Source of the DNA: Paraliobacillus salinarum
Lineage (GTDB): Bacteria; Bacillota; Bacilli; Bacillales; Amphibacillaceae
Length of the DNA: 64,000 nucleotides
Direction of reading: 5' to 3'
Assembly (NCBI RefSeq): GCF_014083865.1
Contig: NZ_JACEFA010000007.1
Span: 53,596-117,595 of the forward strand
Made by a program: the position numbers and the translations under genes. The notes beneath the pieces are model-generated. The model saw nothing but the letters and a program-made list of their open reading frames with translations, had not been told where the DNA came from and did no database searches. This document shows, in pieces, positions 1 through 9,688 of this stretch. Each line of letters opens with the position of its first letter. Within the stretch, counting starts at the first letter, position 1.

Positions 1-1055
1 ATTCCTGCTGCTTGAGCAGCTGGCATGAAGATTGGTGTTAAGACTAAGATCACAACAATCGGATCAACAAACATACATCCTACAAAGAAAAATAATGAAA
101 CCATTAATAGAACATATAAAGCACTTGGATCAGTACCTAGTACCGTTTCTGTAATTTGCTGAGGAATTCTAGCAAACGAGATTAGCCATGTAAATGCTTG
201 CCCGCCAGCTACTAAAACAAATACGGCTGAAGTTACTAATCCTGTAGACAATGCTACATTTGGTATATCTTTTAGTTTAATTGAACGAAAAATGACTACT
301 TCTAAAATAAATGCATAAAACACAGATACACCAGCAGCTTCTGTTGGTCCAAATATCCCAGAGTATAATCCTCCGATAACAATAACAGGGAAGCCTAATG
401 GTAAGAGTGCTTTCTTTGTAAATTTCCAACGCTCTGCCCATGTGTTCTTTTCTGCAAGTGGAATGTTATGTACTCTTGCATGAATATAACTGTAAATGGC
501 AAAACATAGAAATACGAGTGTACCAGGAATAATACCCGCTAAGAAGAGATCTCCAACAGAGGTGCCCGATACTAATGCATACATAATCATTCCGATACTC
601 GGTGGAACAAGTAATGCAATATCAGATGAATTAATAATTAGCGCAATTGCACTAGAATCTTTATAACCTGCTTTTAAAAGTCGTTGACGCATTGGTGTTC
701 CGATAGCAACCACTGTCGCTTGTGTTGATCCTGAAATAGCACCGAACAATGTACAAGCCGCAGAGGTTGTAATCGCATATCCACCTCTAATGTGACCGAC
801 GAAAGAACCAATAAAATCTAATAATCTATTTGATGTTTTTCCTGTTGTCATAATGTCAGCAGCGAAGATAAATAAAGGTACTGCTAAAAGCACATATGAC
901 TCGATTCCTGTTTTTAATTGCTGCATCATCAGCATAGGATCCATCATTGGGAAGAAAACTAACATCACCACTAATGGCGCAGCAATTAAAGGAATCATCA
1001 TAGGAAAGTTAAGTAATAATAAGACGACCATAATCGTCAATAATGTCGTTAACAT
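1..1055 (-). CDS. dctM: TRAP transporter large permease, DctM family (3' end cut by window edge)
   Basis: This is the large (about 12-helix) membrane subunit of a tripartite ATP-independent periplasmic transporter, which moves organic acids with a sodium or proton gradient. The visible 351 codons are nearly all hydrophobic. They include the family-typical segments AVPLFIFAADIM, GAISGSTQATVVAIG, LIINSSDIALLVPPSIGMI and GPTEAAGVS, and the last visible part is FVGCMFVDPIVVILVLTPIF. The start at 1055 is supported by AGAAAGGA a few bases upstream. The C-terminus (roughly the last 70-80 residues of a usual 425) lies outside the window to the left. The gene follows the small permease by 77 bp and is presumably co-transcribed with it. 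The substrate cannot be read from the sequence. Confidence 0.93.
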   Translation of the reverse strand, partial: MLTTLLTIMVVLLLLNFPMMIPLIAAPLVVMLVFFPMMDPMLMMQQLKTGIESYVLLAVPLFIFAADIMTTGKTSNRLLDFIGSFVGHIRGGYAITTSAACTLFGAISGSTQATVVAIGTPMRQRLLKAGYKDSSAIALIINSSDIALLVPPSIGMIMYALVSGTSVGDLFLAGIIPGTLVFLCFAIYSYIHARVHNIPLAEKNTWAERWKFTKKALLPLGFPVIVIGGLYSGIFGPTEAAGVSVFYAFILEVVIFRSIKLKDIPNVALSTGLVTSAVFVLVAGGQAFTWLISFARIPQQITETVLGTDPSALYVLLMVSLFFFVGCMFVDPIVVILVLTPIFMPAAQAAG

Positions 1056-1132
1056 AACGTAATCCTTTCTATAACGATTTTCTTGTTTTTATACATTCGC
1101 ATTCTTTGATTATTCTATAATTTCAGTAAGAT

Positions 1133-1699
1133 TTAGACGTGAATTTGATCCTCAACATCTTTTTTTCTGCTTTCTTTATCTTCATCATTGTAATCTTTCA
1201 CATCTGTGCCTAAGTAAACTTCCTTATTCACTATATTAATCCAAACATTTCGTAAATATTGAATCCCACCTAATACTAGTCCAATAGGGATAAAGATTAA
1301 CATATATGTTACTGGTAATTGTAATGCGGCAGTAACTGTACCACTTTCATGTACAGAAACAACGTATTGATATGAATAATATGCTACTGCAAAGAGTACG
1401 ATTGCGGTAACGAAAGGAATGAGTATTGCTAAAGTTTTTCGAACGGGGTAAGGAGCTAAATCATAAAATGCTGACATACTAATGTGGCGTCCTTTTCTTG
1501 CTGCATAACTGATCCCCATAAATGTTGCAATAATAACAGCAAATAAACTAATTTCAGCAGCAAACACCCAACTAGATCCAGTGATTGCTCTACTAAGTAC
1601 ATTTCCCACTACCATTATTGCAATTAAAATAACGGAGTAGCTCAGAATAATTTCTTCTATACGTAACAAGAAATTATCTAATGCTCTAATAATTTTCAA
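1133..1699 (-). CDS. dctQ: TRAP transporter small permease, DctQ family
   Basis: This is the four-helix small membrane subunit that pairs with DctM. Hydrophobic helices are followed by the family motif region SWVFAAEISLFAVI and the conserved AARKGRHISM segment, then two more helices and an acidic/basic cytoplasmic tail. I place the start at TTG 1699, because GAGGAGG lies 10 bp upstream. A GTG at 1744 would add 15 residues but has no ribosome binding site. It is first in the unit with the large permease. No DctP-type solute-binding protein gene lies immediately upstream, where the neighbour is an antiporter, so that subunit is either beyond the left edge or elsewhere. Confidence 0.88.
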   Translation of the reverse strand: MKIIRALDNFLLRIEEIILSYSVILIAIMVVGNVLSRAITGSSWVFAAEISLFAVIIATFMGISYAARKGRHISMSAFYDLAPYPVRKTLAILIPFVTAIVLFAVAYYSYQYVVSVHESGTVTAALQLPVTYMLIFIPIGLVLGGIQYLRNVWINIVNKEVYLGTDVKDYNDEDKESRKKDVEDQIHV

Positions 1700-1744
1700 T
1701 GAATCGGATCCTCCTCTTTCAAAAGCTGTCTCAATTTTTTTCAC

Positions 1745-2087
1745 AGTAAGTCAAGTATAAATTAACCTTAAATTGTTAACAAACAGGATAAAATCGAATT
1801 AATTGGAATTTTACAACATATTTACGTCTAAGAAACAAATGATACAGCTTTATGTATTTATAGGCTAAAATACTCTCTATTCTTAACAAATACTTTAAAA
1901 AAGCCTTTACATATTACTGGGTAATCACACCCTTTCTATATTAATTTATTGATAAATTTTTCTTTTAGAATAAAAAATGATTGAGAGTGACTTCACATGA
2001 CTTGGCACCGTATACATCTTACATCTTTATTTACATACCCGTTATCCATGATTTAAAACGTGTAATTTTATTTTCTATATTAATAAA
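1745..2087. other. 343-bp AT-rich intergenic region upstream of the TRAP genes
   Basis: No coding sequence or RNA gene is recognised here. It must carry the promoter for the leftward TRAP genes, but I see no convincing -35/-10 pair or operator. It is bounded on the right by the terminator of the antiporter gene. Confidence 0.5.
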
Positions 2088-2133
2088 ACAAGCACACAAA
2101 ATGTAATTGGACCATTTTCGTGTGCTTGTTTTG
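2088..2133. terminator. Intrinsic terminator, antiporter 3' end
   Basis: The inverted repeat CAAGCACAC / GTGTGCTTG, extended by A/T pairs, surrounds a loop of about 20 bases. It sits 14 bp past the stop of the leftward antiporter gene and is flanked by A/T-rich arms on both sides. Confidence 0.7.
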
Positions 2134-2146
2134 CCTTTATGCTAAT

Positions 2147-4015
2147 TTATTCATTATTTGCTTCTTGATTATTTTTTTGTTTACGTTGCTCTTCAATTTT
2201 CTCTTTAATTTTACCAAATTCTTTGCTTGGCGGTGTTAAGCTGACAATGATATCCCCCACTTCTGGTGTAACTGTTGAATCCTCTGTAAAGAATTGAATA
2301 ACACCACTTTGCTTAAGGATAAACAATAATACGGTACTTGTTTCACAGTTATTCACATAATTATCAAATGAATATCGCTCTGTCAATGTAGTTTTCCGGA
2401 ATACATAGCCGATTTCAACCTTATGGGTTAAATCATCGAAAGCAAATTTTTCATCAAATAATACTCTGCCTCCAATCGTATGATCTATATCCTCTAAATC
2501 ATCGCCACTATTTCGTTGAATCGATAAACGATAGACATCCTTTCTACCGAATTCCGGAACGAACGTGGAGGACACGAGTGCATTGTAAGCATCGTACTCT
2601 GTCGCTGCCACCAAATAATCATATGGCGTCATATCTATTAAATACTCTGTTTGTTCTGATAAAATATCACCATAGTGAGACGGTATGCCCGCTTGACGCG
2701 CTTTGTGTAACCTCTCCCATGAAGAATCTACAATCAAAATAGGTATATCTAGTTTCTTCATCACATTTGCTAATGAAACAGAGAAATGGTTACTACCTAC
2801 CATTAGGACACCTGGTTTTCCATTTGAAGATAAATTTAATTTTCTAGCAAGCCACCCAATAGAAAAACCGTGCGCACAAACAGTAAAAAATACAAGTGCA
2901 AAAGTAACAGAAGTAACTATCTCTGCTCCTTCATAACCACCTTCCATTAAAACAGAAGAGAAATAACTAGCTACTGTTAACGCAACAATTCCACGTGGGG
3001 CAATCCAACCAATTAATATTTTTTCCTGAATCTTCAAATCCGTTCGAATCGTTGACAAGAAAATAGATAATGGTCGTACAAGAAATAACATTAATAGCAC
3101 ATATCCAATAATTTCCGGTCGAAAAACTTGCATCAATGTTTCTCGTGTTAAAGATGCAGTTAGCATAATAAATATTGAAGATACAAGCAACACGGAAATA
3201 TCTTCTTTAAAGTGACGCATCTGTCTAATTGATGCAATTCCCATATTAGCTAAAGTCATCCCCATTGCAGTTACAGCAAGTAATCCTGTTTCATGTGCTA
3301 CTTCATCTGCAATAGTGAAACAAGCAATGACAGCAATTAAAACGGTTGAAGACTTTAAATATTCTGGGATACGGCCTTCTTCAAAATATTTTCCTATTAG
3401 CTTACCGAATACAACCCCTAAAATAACGGCGAAAATCGACGCTAACAAGAAATAGAGTAAGGAGTATAACGTTGATTCCTCTCCTGTGAAGAACACAATA
3501 ATTTCAAAAGCAAACACAGCAAGTAATGCACCAAAGGGGTCAACAATGATACCTTCCCATTTCAGTATCTTTGCTGGACGCGGCTTCAATTTTGACTGCC
3601 GTAATAATGGCAAAATAACTGTTGGGCCAGTCACAATGAAAATTGCCCCAATAACAAAAGAGACCTCCCAAGACAAACCTGCAACATAATGAGCAGTTAA
3701 AGAACCTAACATCCAGCTAATAAAAGCCCCCCATGTTACGATCCGAAAGACTGGTTTTCCTAAACCTGATACTTCTTTAAAATTTAAGTTTAAGCTTCCT
3801 TCAAACAAGATAATAGCTACTGCCACAGAAATAAACGGGCTATACAAGTCACCAAAATCTTGTTCTGGTCGAATCAGATTGAATACAGGTCCTGCCATTA
3901 ATCCGATAATGGACATAACAACAATTGCCGGCAAACGGAAACGCCAAGCAACCCATTGGGAGCCAATACCAAGTAATCCAATAATCATAAACTCTAGCAA
4001 GAATGAATCTACCAT
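2147..4015 (-). CDS. Cation:proton antiporter (CPA family) with C-terminal TrkA-N/TrkA-C-like regulatory domain
   Basis: This membrane antiporter probably exchanges Na+ or K+ for H+, fitting pH and salt homeostasis. Residues 1-390 form about a dozen transmembrane helices with the CPA1/NhaP-type motifs TGPTVILPLLRQ and WEGIIVDPFGALLAV, where the acidic residues are expected to be ion-binding. Residues from about 400 contain a Rossmann-like segment (GVLMVGSNHFSVSLANVM, then ILIVD and GIPSHYGDI), typical of an RCK/TrkA-N nucleotide-binding domain. A TrkA-C-like tail ends near EVGDIIVSLTPP. The start has GGGGGAGG 6 bp upstream. The gene is monocistronic and divergent from recQ. Ion specificity cannot be assigned. 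Confidence 0.9.
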   Translation of the reverse strand: MVDSFLLEFMIIGLLGIGSQWVAWRFRLPAIVVMSIIGLMAGPVFNLIRPEQDFGDLYSPFISVAVAIILFEGSLNLNFKEVSGLGKPVFRIVTWGAFISWMLGSLTAHYVAGLSWEVSFVIGAIFIVTGPTVILPLLRQSKLKPRPAKILKWEGIIVDPFGALLAVFAFEIIVFFTGEESTLYSLLYFLLASIFAVILGVVFGKLIGKYFEEGRIPEYLKSSTVLIAVIACFTIADEVAHETGLLAVTAMGMTLANMGIASIRQMRHFKEDISVLLVSSIFIMLTASLTRETLMQVFRPEIIGYVLLMLFLVRPLSIFLSTIRTDLKIQEKILIGWIAPRGIVALTVASYFSSVLMEGGYEGAEIVTSVTFALVFFTVCAHGFSIGWLARKLNLSSNGKPGVLMVGSNHFSVSLANVMKKLDIPILIVDSSWERLHKARQAGIPSHYGDILSEQTEYLIDMTPYDYLVAATEYDAYNALVSSTFVPEFGRKDVYRLSIQRNSGDDLEDIDHTIGGRVLFDEKFAFDDLTHKVEIGYVFRKTTLTERYSFDNYVNNCETSTVLLFILKQSGVIQFFTEDSTVTPEVGDIIVSLTPPSKEFGKIKEKIEEQRKQKNNQEANNE

Positions 4016-4139
4016 TGTTTCCTCCCCCTTTCAGCCTGTTGAATTAGACGAAAATTGTATAACGTTAGTTTACTGGTAGTTCGCTCTCATGTAAATTCAG
4101 AAGTCTTGATTCTTTTGTAAAATTTTAAAAAACAAGCCT

Positions 4140-4167
4140 TTCGACATACTCTACAATGCGTTATGAT
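4140..4167 (+). promoter_or_regulatory. Candidate sigma-A promoter of recQ
   Basis: TTCGAC at 4140-4145 and TATGAT at 4162-4167 are separated by 16 bp, about 37 bp upstream of the recQ start codon. The -10 is good and the -35 is weak. Confidence 0.45.
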
Positions 4168-4204
4168 TAGTTAGATAGTATGCACTGAAAAAGGATGAAT
4201 ATTT

Positions 4205-6304
4205 ATGTTAGAGCAAGCAGAGAAAGTACTTAAAGAATATTATGGTTTTGATTCTTTTCGTCCTGGTCAAAAAGAAGTTATTTCACATATATTAGATAAA
4301 AAAAACACATTAGCTATTATGCCCACAGGTGGAGGAAAATCAATCTGTTATCAAATTCCAGGATTAATGCTAGAAGGGACAGCTATTATTGTTTCTCCTT
4401 TAATTTCACTTATGAAAGATCAAGTAGATGCGTTAGAAAACCTCGGAATCAGCGCTACATACATAAATAGCTCATTATCAACCACTGAACAACGAGAGCG
4501 ACTTATTTCTCTTCAAAACGGGAAGTACCAATTTATTTATGTTGCACCAGAGCGTTTTGACCACCCACAGTTTTTAGCAATCATTAAACATATTAAATTA
4601 TCTTTTCTAGCGTTCGATGAGGCACATTGCATCTCACAATGGGGACATGATTTTCGGCCAAGTTATCGTTCCATTGTTTCAACGATAGGAACGTTATCTA
4701 ATCTTCCTTTTGTAATGGGGTTAACTGCAACTGCAACAAAGGAAGTCATTCAAGACATTCAAACACTACTAAATATAGATGATCAAACAGTAGTAAATAC
4801 AGGTTTTGCGAGAAAAAACCTCTCTTTCCACGTAATCAAAGGACAAGATAAGCAAAGCTTTCTAAAGAAATATATAGCTGAACATAACAATGAATCAGGT
4901 ATTATTTATGCTCCAACACGAAAGCAAGTGGATTCTTTATCTACTTTGCTTAAGCAAAAAGGATATGCTGTGGCTAGTTACCACGCAGGACTAAGTGAGC
5001 AGTTTCGTCAACAAGAGCAAAATCGTTTTATTCAAGAAGAAGCAACAATTATGGTTGCAACCAATGCTTTTGGTATGGGCATTGATAAATCAAATGTTCG
5101 TTATGTCATTCATTACGCATTACCAATGAATATTGAATCCTACTACCAAGAGGCTGGACGTGCGGGGCGTGATGGGGAGCCAAGCGATTGTATTTTACTA
5201 TTTTCAGGTCAAGACATTCATTTGCAAAAATTCCTAATCGAGCAATCCTTAATGGATGAAGAGAAAAAAGTTAATGAATATAAGAAATTACAGTCTATGA
5301 TTAATTATTGTCACACAGCTACTTGCTTACAACAATTTATGCTTAGATATTTTCAAGATGATTCTTTACAAGATGGTTGTGCTAATTGCAGCAACTGTCA
5401 ACAAAGCGGTGAACAAACTGACAAAACGCGTGAGGCACAAATGATATTGTCCTGTGTAAAACGAATGGGAGAACGATTTGGTGCAGGCCTAACCGCAAAA
5501 GTGCTGAAGGGGTCAAAGGATAAGAAAATAAAACAATTTGGCTTTGAAAGCTTGTCTACTTATGGATTAATGGCCAAGGAAACAGAGAAAACGATCACTA
5601 GCTTTATTCATTACTTAGTAGCAGAAGGTTATTTATCAACCGGCGATCAACGCTTTCCTACCTTACAATTGACAAAGGAAGCTGAGGCAATTTTAAAAGG
5701 AAAGCAAAAGATATGGATGAAGCAGACCAATGTTCAACAGCAACAACAATCAGACGACTATGATACAGGGTTGTTTGAAGCATTAAGAATATTGCGTAAG
5801 AAAATTGCTGATCAACAAGGTGTACCACCGTATATTTTATTTTCAGATGTCGCTCTAAAGGAAATGAGTATTTATTTTCCAAAGACAAAGCAGGACATGC
5901 TCCGTATTAAAGGAGTTGGCGAGAAAAAGTATGAACAATATGGAGAAGCTTTTATGGACGAAATTTGCACGTGGACCGCAGCTAACGGAACTGATGAAAG
6001 TGAGAAAAAGCCTAGTCATTTGGTAAGTTACGAATTTTATCAAGCTGGATACACACTTGAGGAAATTGCACAAATGAGAGAAGTCAAAGATCAAACTATA
6101 ATTAATCATTTATATCAATGTTTTCAAGAAGGATATCAGTTAGAGTGGAATGTGTTCTTTTCCGAAGCGGAAGAAAAAGACGTATTAAAAGCTCAAGCTG
6201 AGTTACCTGAGCCTAAGCTTAAAGCGTTAAAGGAAAAGTTAGGTGAAGCATATAGTTACGCGATGATTCGTGGCGTATTAATAAAAAATGGATTGCTTTC
6301 TTAA
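4205..6304 (+). CDS. recQ: ATP-dependent DNA helicase RecQ
   Basis: This is a 3'-5' DNA helicase of recombination and replication-fork repair. The helicase core carries MPTGGGKSICYQ (Walker A, residues 39-50), FDEAHCISQWGHDFRP (DEAH plus the RecQ aromatic-rich loop), GLTATAT and a C-terminal RecA lobe with ATNAFGMGIDK and YYQEAGRAGRDG. A zinc-binding region follows (Cys residues in CHTATC and CANCSNC), then a winged-helix RQC region. An HRDC domain lies at about 515-585 (LRILRKKIADQQGVPPYILF, IKGVGEKKYEQYG). The last 100 residues resemble the helix-turn-helix tail (HTH_40 type) of long Firmicute RecQ proteins. At 699 residues it is longer than E. coli RecQ because of this tail. AAAGGATG precedes the start. 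Confidence 0.96.
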   Translation: MLEQAEKVLKEYYGFDSFRPGQKEVISHILDKKNTLAIMPTGGGKSICYQIPGLMLEGTAIIVSPLISLMKDQVDALENLGISATYINSSLSTTEQRERLISLQNGKYQFIYVAPERFDHPQFLAIIKHIKLSFLAFDEAHCISQWGHDFRPSYRSIVSTIGTLSNLPFVMGLTATATKEVIQDIQTLLNIDDQTVVNTGFARKNLSFHVIKGQDKQSFLKKYIAEHNNESGIIYAPTRKQVDSLSTLLKQKGYAVASYHAGLSEQFRQQEQNRFIQEEATIMVATNAFGMGIDKSNVRYVIHYALPMNIESYYQEAGRAGRDGEPSDCILLFSGQDIHLQKFLIEQSLMDEEKKVNEYKKLQSMINYCHTATCLQQFMLRYFQDDSLQDGCANCSNCQQSGEQTDKTREAQMILSCVKRMGERFGAGLTAKVLKGSKDKKIKQFGFESLSTYGLMAKETEKTITSFIHYLVAEGYLSTGDQRFPTLQLTKEAEAILKGKQKIWMKQTNVQQQQQSDDYDTGLFEALRILRKKIADQQGVPPYILFSDVALKEMSIYFPKTKQDMLRIKGVGEKKYEQYGEAFMDEICTWTAANGTDESEKKPSHLVSYEFYQAGYTLEEIAQMREVKDQTIINHLYQCFQEGYQLEWNVFFSEAEEKDVLKAQAELPEPKLKALKEKLGEAYSYAMIRGVLIKNGLLS

Positions 6305-6326
6305 TAAAAAAACGATTATACAATAT

Positions 6327-6364
6327 ATGACGTTGATGAATAAAAACTCATCAACGTCATTTTT
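6327..6364. terminator. Bidirectional terminator between recQ and ampS
   Basis: A perfect 13-bp inverted repeat, ATGACGTTGATGA (6327-6339) and TCATCAACGTCAT (6348-6360), has an 8-base loop and T-rich sequence after each arm. It lies between two convergent genes. Confidence 0.9.
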
Positions 6365-6380
6365 AAGTCATGTAATTTTA

Positions 6381-7610
6381 TTAAAATGCCCAGGCGCCTT
6401 TGCGGAATACGGCTTCTGTGCTACCATCGGCTGTTACTCCATCAATATCTAACTCTCCTGAACCAATCATGAAGTCTACGTGTGTTAGGCTATCGTTTAC
6501 TCCATGCTTATCCAATTGTTCATCATCCATGTCTGATCCGCCAACAATATTTGTCGGGTAAGCTTTTCCAAGGGCAATATGACAAGATGCGTTTTCATCA
6601 AACAACGTATTATAGAAGATCAAACCTGACTGAGAAATTGGCGATGCATGTGGAACTAATGCAAGTTCACCTAAACGACTCGCTCCCTCATCCGTTTCTA
6701 AAAGATGCTTCAATGTTTCATAGCCTTGCTCTGCTTTGAAATCAGTTACTTTTCCATCTTTAAAAGTTAAAGAGAAATTATCAATCATGTTTCCACCGTA
6801 AATTAAAGGCTTTGTACTTGTTACTGTTCCATTTACACCATATTTATGTGGTAATGTGAATACTTCTTCTGTTGGCATATTCGGGTTAAATGCATTACCA
6901 GCAGTAGTTTCTGCTGCTCCACCCTTCCAAATATGTCCTTCTGGTAAATCGAAGCGAATATCTGTGCCTGGTGCTTTAAAAATAAGTGCTTGATATTGTT
7001 TTTTATTTAGAACTTCACGCGCGTCTTTTAGATTTTGATTGTGTTTATCCCAAGCAGCAATTGGATCCTCTTGGTCAACACGCACAATTTTAAAAATTTG
7101 TTCCCATAAAGCTTCTTTTGCTTCTTCCTTTGATTTGCCTGGGAAGATTTTTTGAGACCAATCGCCTGTTGGAATAGAAATAATTGACCATGCAATTCGA
7201 TCGTTCATCGTATATTTACGGAATTCTTTCATTGCTTCACTTGATGCTTTTTGTGCTTTAGCTACTTTTGCAGGGTCTACATCTTTTAATAAATCTGGAT
7301 TCGTTGAGCGAATTGACAATAAAGCCGCTCCGTCTTTTGCAAATGCTAAATGTTTCTCCACTTGCCACTCAGGGATCTCAGTTAACACTTCTTCTGGTGC
7401 ATGCTGATACTTTAATAAAGTGATCGTATCATCTTGCCAATTCACTAATACATCTTTCGCTCCTAATTCATACGCTTTACGTACGACGATTCGTGTGAAA
7501 TCCGCACCTTCAATAGAAGAATTAATCATTAGCGCTTGTCCCTTTTGTAAATTAACACCTGTACGCAAAGCTAATTCTGCATATTTTTCTTGCATTTGCT
7601 TGTCTGCCAC
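6381..7610 (-). CDS. ampS: Aminopeptidase, M29 (AmpS) family
   Basis: This is a cytoplasmic metal-dependent aminopeptidase that trims N-terminal residues from peptides. The 409-residue length matches AmpS/PepS of Firmicutes. Family signatures include the metal-ligand Glu-containing segments NMPTEEVFTLPHKYGVNG and GELALVPHASPISQ, HIALGKAYP, and the C-terminal NDSLTHVDFMIGS. GTG 7610 is chosen as start because TTGGAGG lies 8 bp upstream. A TTG at 7625 would overlap that site. It is a single gene ending at the bidirectional terminator shared with recQ. Confidence 0.94.
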   Translation of the reverse strand: MADKQMQEKYAELALRTGVNLQKGQALMINSSIEGADFTRIVVRKAYELGAKDVLVNWQDDTITLLKYQHAPEEVLTEIPEWQVEKHLAFAKDGAALLSIRSTNPDLLKDVDPAKVAKAQKASSEAMKEFRKYTMNDRIAWSIISIPTGDWSQKIFPGKSKEEAKEALWEQIFKIVRVDQEDPIAAWDKHNQNLKDAREVLNKKQYQALIFKAPGTDIRFDLPEGHIWKGGAAETTAGNAFNPNMPTEEVFTLPHKYGVNGTVTSTKPLIYGGNMIDNFSLTFKDGKVTDFKAEQGYETLKHLLETDEGASRLGELALVPHASPISQSGLIFYNTLFDENASCHIALGKAYPTNIVGGSDMDDEQLDKHGVNDSLTHVDFMIGSGELDIDGVTADGSTEAVFRKGAWAF

Positions 7611-7689
7611 TATACATACCTCCAATAAATAATTGTATCTTTCTCTATTATTCCATATTTATTTCGATTAGTGAAATACTTTAACTAAA

Positions 7690-9582
7690 TTACGTTTGTT
7701 GTTCTATTTCTTCGACTAATAGAGATAGCTCTTCCCAACGTTCCATCTTCTGCTCTAATACCGCTTCTAGTTCGGTTTGTTTTTCATATAAAGATTGAAC
7801 CTTTTCTGAGTCACTTCCAGAATCAATAATCGCTTCTTGCACATCATTTATTTGTTCTTCTAAAGCTACAATCTCTTCTTCAATGCCTTCCCATTCTCTT
7901 TGGTCATTGTAAGACAGTTTTTTACGTTTGGGTTTGGGCTGTTGAGCTACTTTCTTAGCTACATCCTTCGTCTTAGTTGCTTGTTTAAGTTCTTGATCTT
8001 CCATATATTCTGTATAATTACCGTAAAATGTCGAGATTGTTCCTGGTGCGGTAAAAGTAATTAATTGGTTTACTACTCGGTCAAGAAAATATCGATCGTG
8101 TGAGACAGTGATCACGACACCAGGGAAGCTATCTAAATAGTCTTCTAATACGCTTAATGTTTGCACATCTAAGTCATTTGTAGGCTCATCTAGTAGAAGC
8201 ACATTGGGCTCTTGCATCAAGACTTGCAGTAAATATAGACGTCTTCGTTCACCACCGGACAAACGTCGAATGTATGTCCATTGTTGGGCACGTGGAAATA
8301 AGAAACGCTCTAGCATTTGCTCTGCTGTAATGGTTTCTCCGTTTTTCGTATGAATGACTTCTGCTGTTTGACGAATATAATCAATAATTCGTAAATTCTC
8401 ATCCATCTCACGGTTATCTTGTGTATAGTAACCAATATGTACTGTGCTACCAACCTCTATTTCCCCGCTATCTGGCTTGATTTGATCTGCAATAAGTTGG
8501 AGTAAGGTTGTTTTACCACTACCATTTGCACCAATAATACCAATCCGATCATCAGGAGTAACAAGTAAACTAAACCTGTTTACATAATTTATGTCATTAT
8601 AGGATTTAGATACATCATGTAACTCTAATACTTTTTTGCCTAAACGTTTTGTGCCGACTTGGAAATCAATTGATGTATCTGACGTATCAAATGTTTCCTC
8701 TTTCATTTCTTCCACTCGATCAATTCTTGCTTTCTGTTTTGTCGAACGGGCTTTTGCTCCACGTTTTAACCATGCTAATTCTCTTCTTAACGTATTGGCA
8801 TGCTTTTGTTCATTTTGTTTCTCTAGCACTTCTCTTTCTGCTTTCTTTTCTAAAAAAGTTTCATAATTACCTTGATACTGATACGAGTTCCCTTTATCTA
8901 ATTCTATAATCCGATTCGTAATTCTATTTAGGAAGTAACGATCGTGGGTGATTAAAACAATGGAACCTTGATATTGATTCAAATACGATTCTAGCCATTC
9001 TATCGATTGATTGTCTAAATGGTTAGTTGGCTCATCTAATAAAAGTAAGTCTGCTGGCTGAATAAGCGCTTTAGCCATTGCTACACGCTTCTTCTGCCCA
9101 CCAGAAAGCTCTTTAATAGGTTGGTTAAATACCGTTATTCCTAGCTTGGTTAAAATCATTTTTGCTGTAGTGTTTGCATCCCAAGCATCTAACGTATCCA
9201 TCTGTTGTTGTAATGCCATTAATTGATTTTGAAATGCTTGCTCATTTGGATTACTTTCTAGCTGGATTCTCACTTTTTCATATTGCCTCATCAATACCAT
9301 GATTTCGGCTTCACCTGCAAACACTTCTTCTAGCACGGTCGCATTTTCGTTTAGTTCTGGATCTTGCTTCAAATAGGTCACTCGAAAATCCTTTGCGTGA
9401 TGCATTTGACCTTGATCTGCATCTTCTAAACCCGCTATTATTTTTAATAAAGTTGACTTTCCTGTTCCATTGACACCAATGAGACCTATTCGTTCCTTTT
9501 TTGATATAGAAAAAGAAACATGGTCGAACAACTGCTTGTCCCCATAAGTTTTCACTATATTTTCAACTGCTAATATTTCCAT
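7690..9582 (-). CDS. yfmR: ABC-F family ATPase, YfmR/Uup type
   Basis: This is a soluble translation factor of the ABC-F family with no membrane domain; members bind the ribosomal E site. It has two ABC cassettes: the first with GVNGTGKST, LSGGQKKRVAMAKAL and LLLDEPTNHLD, the second with GANGSGKTT, LSGGERRRLYLLQVL and LLLDEPTNDLD. They are joined by a basic linker with WLKRGAKARSTKQKAR. A C-terminal coiled coil of about 90 residues, rich in Glu and Gln, is the Uup/YfmR hallmark. B. subtilis YfmR is reported to help ribosomes through difficult sequences together with EF-P; that role is inferred by homology. ATG 9582 is chosen because AAAGG lies 8 bp upstream. Confidence 0.94.
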   Translation of the reverse strand: MEILAVENIVKTYGDKQLFDHVSFSISKKERIGLIGVNGTGKSTLLKIIAGLEDADQGQMHHAKDFRVTYLKQDPELNENATVLEEVFAGEAEIMVLMRQYEKVRIQLESNPNEQAFQNQLMALQQQMDTLDAWDANTTAKMILTKLGITVFNQPIKELSGGQKKRVAMAKALIQPADLLLLDEPTNHLDNQSIEWLESYLNQYQGSIVLITHDRYFLNRITNRIIELDKGNSYQYQGNYETFLEKKAEREVLEKQNEQKHANTLRRELAWLKRGAKARSTKQKARIDRVEEMKEETFDTSDTSIDFQVGTKRLGKKVLELHDVSKSYNDINYVNRFSLLVTPDDRIGIIGANGSGKTTLLQLIADQIKPDSGEIEVGSTVHIGYYTQDNREMDENLRIIDYIRQTAEVIHTKNGETITAEQMLERFLFPRAQQWTYIRRLSGGERRRLYLLQVLMQEPNVLLLDEPTNDLDVQTLSVLEDYLDSFPGVVITVSHDRYFLDRVVNQLITFTAPGTISTFYGNYTEYMEDQELKQATKTKDVAKKVAQQPKPKRKKLSYNDQREWEGIEEEIVALEEQINDVQEAIIDSGSDSEKVQSLYEKQTELEAVLEQKMERWEELSLLVEEIEQQT

Positions 9583-9619
9583 TTTAATCACCTTTCACCG
9601 TACAAAACACTTATTCAAA

Positions 9620-9684
9620 AAAGTATAGAATAATATCCATTTGTACCGAGTTTAACGGTTATCACAGTTATTATTCTATACTTT
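9620..9684 (-). terminator. Terminator of the thioesterase gene, long-loop hairpin
   Basis: The 16-bp inverted repeat AAAGTATAGAATAATA (9620-9635) and TATTATTCTATACTTT (9669-9684) encloses a 33-base loop. In the leftward transcript it is followed by a T-run, directly after the thioesterase stop codon. Confidence 0.75.
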
Positions 9685-9688
9685 ACTT

